DNA of 64,000 nucleotides from Endozoicomonas sp. GU-1 (GTDB lineage Bacteria; Pseudomonadota; Gammaproteobacteria; Pseudomonadales; Endozoicomonadaceae): NCBI RefSeq assembly GCF_027366395.1, contig NZ_CP114771.1, positions 4,402,001 to 4,466,000 of the forward strand, read 5' to 3'. Shown piece by piece: positions 58,002 to 64,000 of this stretch (position 1 is its first letter; each line of letters starts with the position of its first letter). The notes under the pieces were generated by a model. It saw only the letters and a program-made list of their open reading frames with translations, ran no database searches and was not told where the DNA came from. The position numbers and the translations under genes were made by a program.

Positions 58002-58648
58002 GTTTGCTATTCCTGATAATTTCTTTAATAACGAATCGTCATACACGATATCTGATGATGGGTATGACCGTATTTTTCCAGAGAAGTTTTCGTTAATGCA
58101 GGTTGGGGACAGAAAAGTACTGTTCATGGAGCGCTTAACGGTCATTGACTGGGTGTCGAAGAGAGCGAATTAATGTCCAGCGCCGTGGACTGCGGAATGG
58201 GTCTCAGGCTGGCAGCATTTAAGTCACTCGACAGCATATGCAAGCTTCTGGTGGCGCATGCTATCGCTTTCTGGCTGCTGAGGGAAGTGTGCCTGCTGTT
58301 CGAGGCTGCCCGTATAAGTGGTGACTTGTCTCTTCGGCAGTGGTTGAACAATACGTATTATGCTGATGGTGTTACAGCTGTTAGTGATTACTGACTCCAC
58401 AATAATAAACATGCCAAAGCGTTTGATCAGCACCAGTGTGTGGAAAGTGTTGGCTTGTGGTGCGTAATAACCCCTAATCATCCGCTTAATCTTTTATTGT
58501 CTTCTGCTGTCACCGCCATGCTGTATAAGATATTATCACCATGACTTTTACTTTACCGGCTGATGGAAATCTCAGCTTTTGTCAGGTGTAAACTTTTACC
58601 CCTTTCGGTTTTCGGTTTGATGTTGTCCAAATATTTTTCAGGCAACGT
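58002..58648. other. Intergenic region between yhbY and the MITE-like element
   Basis: About 650 bases. Open frames (for example 58173-58394) have no ribosome site or recognisable product. It probably holds the yhbY promoter. Nothing else is identified. Confidence 0.4.
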
Positions 58649-58830
58649 CTAGGAGCCTGTCCGAGAATAGACTGCCCTACTGCGGTGGCAGCAAATTGGT
58701 CTAAAAATTCCGTTTTGTTCGGCAAATAGCCCCGCTATTCACCTCACAAAACGAAATTTTTATCCTCAATTTTCTGCCATCCTCGCTATGGGGTCGCCTA
58801 GACGGGCGCTATTCTCGGACAGGCTCCCAG
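58649..58830. repeat. MITE-like palindromic element (GGCTGTCCGAGAATAG family), copy 2
   Basis: Terminal inverted repeats CTAGGAGCCTGTCCGAGAAT plus AG, and CTATTCTCGGACAGGCTCCC plus AG. 182 bp, inverted relative to 46434-46601, with a different interior arm. It ends 31 bases before rlmE, leaving little room for another promoter. Confidence 0.9.
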
Positions 58831-58861
58831 GCTTAATTTACAGGCAGTTTGCAAAAAGATT

Positions 58862-59482
58862 ATGGCGAGATCCAAAAGTAGTGGTCGCTGGTTAAAAGAG
58901 CACTTTGATGACCACTATGTAAAGCAGTCGCAAAAAGATGGCTGGCGATCCAGGGCCAGTTATAAACTTCTGGAAATTCAGGAGAAGGATAAACTCTTTC
59001 GCCCGGGTATCCGGGTGGTTGATCTGGGTGCGGCACCCGGTGGCTGGTCTCAGGTAGCAGTTGAGTTAGCGGGTGATCAGGGGCGGGTGGTTGCTTCTGA
59101 TATTCTGCCAATGGATCCTATCGCCGGGGTTGACTTTGTTCAGGGTGACTTCACAGAAGACGCGGTGCTGGAACAAATACTCGAAACCATCGGTTCGGAC
59201 CGGGTAGACCTTGTAATTTCCGATATGGCCCCCAATATGAGTGGAGCACTCTCTGTTGATCAGCCCAATGCCATGTACCTTGTGGAACTGGCACTGGATC
59301 TGTCCAGGCAGGTGTTGCGTAAAGGAGGTGTGTTTCTGGTTAAGGTGTTTCAGGGTGAAGGCTTTGATGCCTATCTGAAAGATATGAAAACCAGCTTTGA
59401 CAAAGTGCAGACCCGCAAGCCAACGGCTTCCAGGGCGCGCTCAAGAGAAGTATATCTACTGGCCTCGGGCTTCAGGGGATAA
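58862..59482 (+). CDS. rlmE: RlmE (FtsJ/RrmJ), 23S rRNA 2'-O-methyltransferase
   Basis: 206 residues (E. coli 209). It methylates U2552 of 23S rRNA on the 50S subunit. The SAM site [13 protein letters not shown] and the catalytic K-D-K-E set are visible: Lys35 in SYKLLEI, Asp121 in SDMAPN, Lys161 in LVKVFQG, and the Glu of SREVYLL. The ribosome site before ATG 58862 is weak. It is upstream of ftsH as in many gammaproteobacteria, with a 181-base gap. Confidence 0.96.
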   Translation: MARSKSSGRWLKEHFDDHYVKQSQKDGWRSRASYKLLEIQEKDKLFRPGIRVVDLGAAPGGWSQVAVELAGDQGRVVASDILPMDPIAGVDFVQGDFTEDAVLEQILETIGSDRVDLVISDMAPNMSGALSVDQPNAMYLVELALDLSRQVLRKGGVFLVKVFQGEGFDAYLKDMKTSFDKVQTRKPTASRARSREVYLLASGFRG

Positions 59483-59663
59483 TACCGGGCGTTGAATAAT
59501 AGGATGCATTAATCAGCATGATAGAAGACAATCACTGTCACACCGTCCGCTGATCGTGTATCGTTGCAGATAAGCATTAATACATAATCACAGCGAGCCA
59601 GGGGAACGTGCTCAATATAAACGATTACCTGAGGCTTAAGTACGCTCAAGAGAGGTTAGCCCC

Positions 59664-61622
59664 TTGAATGATATGGCAAAAAATCTGATTCTCTGGGTCA
59701 TAATCGCCTTGGTGCTATTGACCGTCTTTAAAAACTTTGATGGCATGCAGTCGTCTACCCAGAAGGTTGCCTATTCTGACTTCATCAGCATGGTAGAAAA
59801 TCGCCAGGTCAGTAAGGTTGTTATTGATGGTTTTACCATCACCGGCATGTTAAACAACAGTGAACGTTTTGAAACCAATCTGCCGCCCACTGTGCCAGAC
59901 AACAAACTGATGGATGAACTCCTGCTGGGCAAGGTACAGGTTGAGTCCAAACCTATTGAAAAGCAGAGTATCTGGACACAGCTATTGGTGGCCAGCTTCC
60001 CGATTCTGGTGATTCTTGCGGTCTTTATGTTCTTCATGCGTCAGATGCAGGGCGGCGGCGGCGGCCGGGGTGGCCCGATGAGCTTTGGCAAAAGCAAGGC
60101 CCGCCTGCTGTCTGAAGATCAGATCAAAACCACGTTTGCCGATGTAGCCGGTGTTGAAGAAGCCAAGGAAGATGTTCAGGAGCTGGTCGACTTCCTGAAG
60201 GATCCCGGTAAATTCCAGCGTCTGGGTGGTCGTATTCCCCGGGGCGTTCTGATGGTAGGTCCTCCGGGTACTGGTAAAACCCTGATCGCCAAAGCGATTG
60301 CCGGTGAGGCCAAGGTTCCGTTCTTTACCATCTCCGGTTCTGACTTTGTTGAGATGTTTGTAGGTGTTGGTGCTTCCCGTGTTCGTGACATGTTTGAGCA
60401 GGCCAAGAAGCAGGCACCGTGCATTATCTTTATTGACGAGATTGATGCGGTCGGTCGTCACCGTGGTGCCGGTATGGGCGGTGGTCACGATGAACGTGAG
60501 CAGACCCTTAACCAGCTGCTGGTTGAGATGGACGGTTTTGAAGCGAACGACGGTATTATTGTAATTGCTGCTACCAACCGTCCTGATGTTCTTGACCCTG
60601 CGTTATTGCGTCCCGGTCGTTTTGACCGTCAGGTGGTAGTTGGCTTGCCGGATATCCGTGGTCGTGAGCAGATCCTGAAAGTGCACATGCGCAAGGTTCC
60701 GGTTTCTGACAATGTGCAGCCTTCGGTTATTGCCCGTGGTACTCCCGGATTCTCCGGTGCCGACCTGGCTAACCTGGTTAACGAGGCGGCACTCTTTGCG
60801 GCACGGGCTAACCAGCGCACCGTTGGCCAGAAAGAGTTTGATCTGGCGAAAGACAAGATCATGATGGGCGCTGAGCGCAAGTCCATGGTCATGAGTGATA
60901 AGGAAAAAAGCAATACAGCTTATCATGAAGCAGGCCATGCCATCGTTGGCAGATTGGTTCCGGACCATGATCCAGTCTACAAAGTGAGTATTATTCCGCG
61001 AGGCCGGGCACTTGGGGTGACCATGTTCCTGCCTGAAGAGGACCGCTACAGCCAGAGCCGCCAGGCACTGCTGAGCCAGATATGTTCACTGTTTGGTGGC
61101 CGTATCGCAGAAGAGATGACGTTGGGGAAAGATGGGGTAACCACCGGTGCCTCCAATGATATCCAGCGTGCTACCCAGATTGCCAGAAGCATGGTGACCA
61201 AGTGGGGCCTTTCTGAAAAGCTCGGCCCACTGCTCTACGATGAGGATGAGGGTGAGGTTTTCCTGGGTAAAAACTACGGCAGCGGTGGTTCCAGGATGAA
61301 TGTCTCCGGTGAAACGGCGAAGATCATTGATGAGGAAGTTCGTCGGGTTGTTGATGAATGTTACTCCCGCGCCAACCAGATTCTCGTCGATAACCGCGAC
61401 AAGCTGGATCAAATGGCTGAGGCGCTGATTCAGTACGAAACCATTGATAGTGATCAGATTGATGACATCATGGCTGGCCGTGAAGTCCGCCCTCCCAAGG
61501 ATTCCGGCGATAACGATGACAGCGGTGTAAAAGCTGCTGCTGATGAGCCTGAAGTAAAGGCCGAAGACGGTGATAAACAAGATTCAGGCGGTTCGATTGG
61601 TGGCCCAGCTGGGGAGCACTGA
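59664..61622 (+). CDS. ftsH: FtsH, membrane AAA+ zinc protease
   Basis: 652 residues. TTG 59664 ([11 protein letters not shown]) has GAGAGG 8 nt upstream; ATG 59673 would match the annotated E. coli start but is 17 nt from it. Two membrane helices flank a periplasmic domain, followed by [10 protein letters not shown], Walker A GPPGTGKT (about 199-206), the [20 protein letters not shown] region and the zinc motif HEAGH (about 421-425). It degrades misassembled membrane proteins and regulators such as LpxC. The C-terminus is acidic and variable. Confidence 0.97.
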   Translation: MNDMAKNLILWVIIALVLLTVFKNFDGMQSSTQKVAYSDFISMVENRQVSKVVIDGFTITGMLNNSERFETNLPPTVPDNKLMDELLLGKVQVESKPIEKQSIWTQLLVASFPILVILAVFMFFMRQMQGGGGGRGGPMSFGKSKARLLSEDQIKTTFADVAGVEEAKEDVQELVDFLKDPGKFQRLGGRIPRGVLMVGPPGTGKTLIAKAIAGEAKVPFFTISGSDFVEMFVGVGASRVRDMFEQAKKQAPCIIFIDEIDAVGRHRGAGMGGGHDEREQTLNQLLVEMDGFEANDGIIVIAATNRPDVLDPALLRPGRFDRQVVVGLPDIRGREQILKVHMRKVPVSDNVQPSVIARGTPGFSGADLANLVNEAALFAARANQRTVGQKEFDLAKDKIMMGAERKSMVMSDKEKSNTAYHEAGHAIVGRLVPDHDPVYKVSIIPRGRALGVTMFLPEEDRYSQSRQALLSQICSLFGGRIAEEMTLGKDGVTTGASNDIQRATQIARSMVTKWGLSEKLGPLLYDEDEGEVFLGKNYGSGGSRMNVSGETAKIIDEEVRRVVDECYSRANQILVDNRDKLDQMAEALIQYETIDSDQIDDIMAGREVRPPKDSGDNDDSGVKAAADEPEVKAEDGDKQDSGGSIGGPAGEH

Positions 61623-61646
61623 TCGTCAGTCAGGTCTATGATGATG

Positions 61647-61675
61647 AAGGGCAGGTTTATCCTGCCCTTTTTTGT
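61647..61675 (+). terminator. Rho-independent terminator after ftsH
   Basis: Stem AAGGGCAGG / CCTGCCCTT with a TTTAT loop, followed by TTTTTG. Confidence 0.88.
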
Positions 61676-61791
61676 ATCTGCCAATTTGTCCATGGTTATC
61701 GGTTTTTTGGCCACGGTTGGTATACCCGCTCAGGGAGAGTGATTGGTTGGCCATCAGAGAAAAATGACTGAACGGGATCTGAGGAGTATTC

Positions 61792-62636
61792 ATGAGCAAC
61801 GAATTCAAGTTGAACTGTGCAGGGAAAATGCTGGATCTGAACAGGCCCAGGGTGATGGGGGTTTTGAACGTTACACCGGACTCTTTTTATCAAGGGAGCC
61901 GCTGTGCTGATAACTGGCTGAACGTTGCCGAGCAGATGATCAAGGACGGGGCGGATATTCTGGATATTGGTGGCGAGTCAACTCGCCCCGGTGCTTCCGG
62001 TGCGCCAGCCCAGGAGCAGGAGTTAGAGCGGGTTCTGCCGGTTATCGAAGGTTTGGCGTCGCGCTTCAACGTCATTATCTCCATTGATACCAGCTCTCCT
62101 CTGGTGATGAAAGAGGCAGTAAAAGCGGGCGCGGGGATTATTAATGATGTCCGGGCGTTGCACCGTGAGGGGGCGCTGGAAGCAGCAGCGGAAACGACGG
62201 TTCCCATTATTCTGATGCACTCTCTTGTTGATCAACCTGAGCCCGGGGTTGTACCGGTCTATGGTGATGTGGTTAAGAGGTCAGCCAGTATTTGATGGCT
62301 TGTGTGGAGCGCTGCGAGAATGCCGGAATTGCCAGGGAGCGCTTGATACTGGACCCGGGCTTTGGGGGCGGTATGTTTGGTAAAACGCCGGTGTACGATC
62401 TTGAAATGCTGAAGGGTTTTCGCCGCTTCCATGAACCCGGTCTGCCGGTATTGGCGGGTATGTCCAGAAAGTCCTTTATTGGGGCAACCCTGGACCGGGA
62501 TACTGAAGACCGGCTTCCGGGCAGTCTCGCTGCAGCCATGCTGGCTGCACAGGCAGGTGCTCATATCATCCGTGTGCATGATGTCAGGGAGACGGTTGAT
62601 GTCCTGCGTTTGCTTCAGGCCGTTGACGAAGCTTAA
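61792..62636 (+). pseudogene. folP: Dihydropteroate synthase, with a one-base frameshift
   Basis: Condenses 6-hydroxymethyl-dihydropterin diphosphate with p-aminobenzoate in folate synthesis. ATG with GAGGAG upstream; MGVLNVTPDSFYQGSR, DIGGESTRPGA and the later LDPGFGGGMFGKT and GMSRKSFIG motifs are present. The frame breaks at 62275-62276: GTTAAGAGG would need AAA to read GDVVKEVSQYLMACVERCEN. As written, the N-terminal frame stops at 62295 and the rest is in another frame. The intact motifs on both sides argue for a consensus error over decay. It sits between ftsH and glmM as in E. coli. Confidence 0.9.
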
Positions 62637-62843
62637 CGTTTTCATTTGAAAAAATAATGATGCCTGCCAGTCTGGAGATCGAGCTTCTGCAGTGGTGGGT
62701 AGTCTTCACTGTCATTAAGTCATCAATGTCGCCTATTCCTTAAACCCTCTTCGTTTTCAAGATAACCTGATGGTACTGGTGGTTCACTTGAATGAGTGAG
62801 ATGATTACCGGATATTGCTTTCAGAAATTCTTGGTAAACGGCT

Positions 62844-64000
62844 ATGGCTCGCAAATATTTTGGTACCGACGGAATTCGTGGGAAGGTGGGGGATTTTCCG
62901 ATTACCCCGGATTTTGTCCTCAAGCTGGGCTGGGCGGCGGGTCGTGTGCTGGCTGAACAGGGTGAAGGGAAAGTCATTATTGGCAAAGATACCCGCATTT
63001 CCGGCTACATGTTTGAGTCCGCGCTTGAGGCCGGTCTGTCTGCTGCCGGTATCGATGTTGTTCTGACCGGGCCAATGCCAACCCCGGCCATTGCCTATCT
63101 GACCCGAACCTTTAATGGGCAGGCGGGTATTGTGATCAGCGCCTCCCATAACCCGTTTTACGACAATGGTATAAAGTTTTTTGCAGGCGACGGCACCAAG
63201 CTATCCGATGAGGTTGAGCTGAAGATTGAAGCATTGCTTGAGTCAGAGATTGAGGTAGTGGATTCCCAGAGCCTGGGTAAAGTGACCCGGATGAATGATG
63301 CTGCAGGCCGGTACATTGAGTACTGCAAGGGCAGCACTTCCCAGCAGCTGGATCTGCGTGGCATGAAAATGGTGATTGATGCCGGCCACGGTGCAACCTA
63401 TCAGGTTGGTCCTGCGGTCTTTCGAGAGCTGGGTGCGGAAGTGATACCGATGTGCATCCATCCGGATGGCGTCAACATTAACGAGAACGCTGGTGCTACC
63501 AGCCCGGAAGGCATGGCTGCCAGAGTCAGGAAAACCGGTGCGGATCTGGGAATTGCCTTGGACGGTGATGGTGACCGGGTCATTATGGTGGATGATAAAG
63601 GTGAGATCGTCGATGGCGACCAGCTGCTGTTTATTATTGCCATGGATCGCCATTCCAGGGGGATCTTGAAGGGTGGTGTCGTGGGCACGTTGATGACCAA
63701 CCTCGGGATGGAGAAAGCACTGGAAGCTGCCGGCATTCCCTTTGCCAGGGCCAATGTCGGTGACCGTTATGTCAATGAACTGCTGATAGCCAATGACTGG
63801 CAGCTCGGCGGTGAGTCTTCAGGCCACATTATCTGTCGTGATGCATCGACCACGGGTGATGGCATTGTCTCGGCATTGAAAGTGTTAAAAGCCATGCAGA
63901 CAGCAGGTAAGTCACTGTCTGAAATGGTGGCTGCGATCACACTTTATCCACAAGTCATGATCAATGTCCGGGTGCAGAACAAGCGGGACACCGACACTAT
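62844..64000 (+). CDS. glmM: GlmM, phosphoglucosamine mutase (5' part)
   Basis: Converts glucosamine-6-phosphate to glucosamine-1-phosphate for UDP-GlcNAc, peptidoglycan and LPS synthesis. The first 385 codons are present; the gene runs off the window (E. coli 445 residues). [20 protein letters not shown], the phosphoserine loop [17 protein letters not shown] near residue 100 and the metal loop DGDGDR (about 239-244) are intact, as is GGEXSGH ([10 protein letters not shown]) near 322. No strong ribosome site precedes ATG 62844. The 207-base gap after folP holds no gene. Confidence 0.96.
   Translation, partial: MARKYFGTDGIRGKVGDFPITPDFVLKLGWAAGRVLAEQGEGKVIIGKDTRISGYMFESALEAGLSAAGIDVVLTGPMPTPAIAYLTRTFNGQAGIVISASHNPFYDNGIKFFAGDGTKLSDEVELKIEALLESEIEVVDSQSLGKVTRMNDAAGRYIEYCKGSTSQQLDLRGMKMVIDAGHGATYQVGPAVFRELGAEVIPMCIHPDGVNINENAGATSPEGMAARVRKTGADLGIALDGDGDRVIMVDDKGEIVDGDQLLFIIAMDRHSRGILKGGVVGTLMTNLGMEKALEAAGIPFARANVGDRYVNELLIANDWQLGGESSGHIICRDASTTGDGIVSALKVLKAMQTAGKSLSEMVAAITLYPQVMINVRVQNKRDTDT

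Noticed and set aside
58173-58394. 73-codon plus-strand frame upstream of rlmE
   Set aside because: No ribosome site or family resemblance; the same bases are open on the other strand as well.

Overview
The window looks like chromosome from a marine gammaproteobacterium of the Endozoicomonas kind (Oceanospirillales). Core genes resemble those of E. coli and keep gammaproteobacterial order (S10-spc-alpha ribosomal operons; yhbY / rlmE-ftsH-folP-glmM). Between them lie blocks of eukaryote-like genes (F-box, RING, ankyrin, dynamin-like GTPase, Ser/Thr kinase), as expected of an animal-associated symbiont. The genus is inferred; no rRNA or tRNA gene is present to confirm it.

Layout. 1-7664 (+): maltose/maltodextrin operon malE(3' part)-malF-malG-malK-malQ-malM with stable hairpins between genes. 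7.7-14.2 kb (-): three tandem paralogues encoding an N-terminal F-box followed by a WD40-like propeller. 14.4-18.7 kb (-): a translationally coupled trio, HPr-kinase-like P-loop protein -> double-domain glycosyltransferase-like protein -> PhyH-type Fe(II)/2-oxoglutarate dioxygenase, which may be a small biosynthetic cluster. 19-28.6 kb: a decayed accessory zone with a broken PEP-synthase-like gene, a duplicated 225-bp promoter/leader cassette, a RING protein, palindromic repeats, a DDE transposase, a RING-like gene paired with a large GTPase-membrane-ankyrin gene, a lone phage-type gene and an IS1380-type remnant. 28.6-34.3 kb (-): complete seven-gene Mrp/Mnh cation/proton antiporter operon. 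34.5-35.4 kb (+): NlpC/P60-like putative cysteine hydrolase. 35.6-49.96 kb (+): ribosomal protein operons with secY and rpoA. 50.3-57.6 kb (+): kinase/coiled-coil protein, a 1250-residue protein with fifteen 37-38-residue repeats and a nucleotidyltransferase-like domain, and a small PH-like gene. 57.7-64 kb: yhbY (-), then rlmE, ftsH, folP and the start of glmM (+).

Together, the mal operon imports and processes maltodextrins, Mrp handles Na+/H+ homeostasis, and the large ribosomal block supplies the translation machinery. The eukaryote-like genes are candidate host-interaction factors (ubiquitin-pathway mimicry, signalling, membrane remodelling); this is inference from domains.

Data-quality warning: several genes are interrupted in this sequence, including the normally essential, single-copy rplN (in-frame TGA), secY (one extra C) and folP (one missing A). 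Most interruptions are single-base changes in homopolymers, so consensus errors are likely for many. The rplN change is a substitution and deserves its own check.
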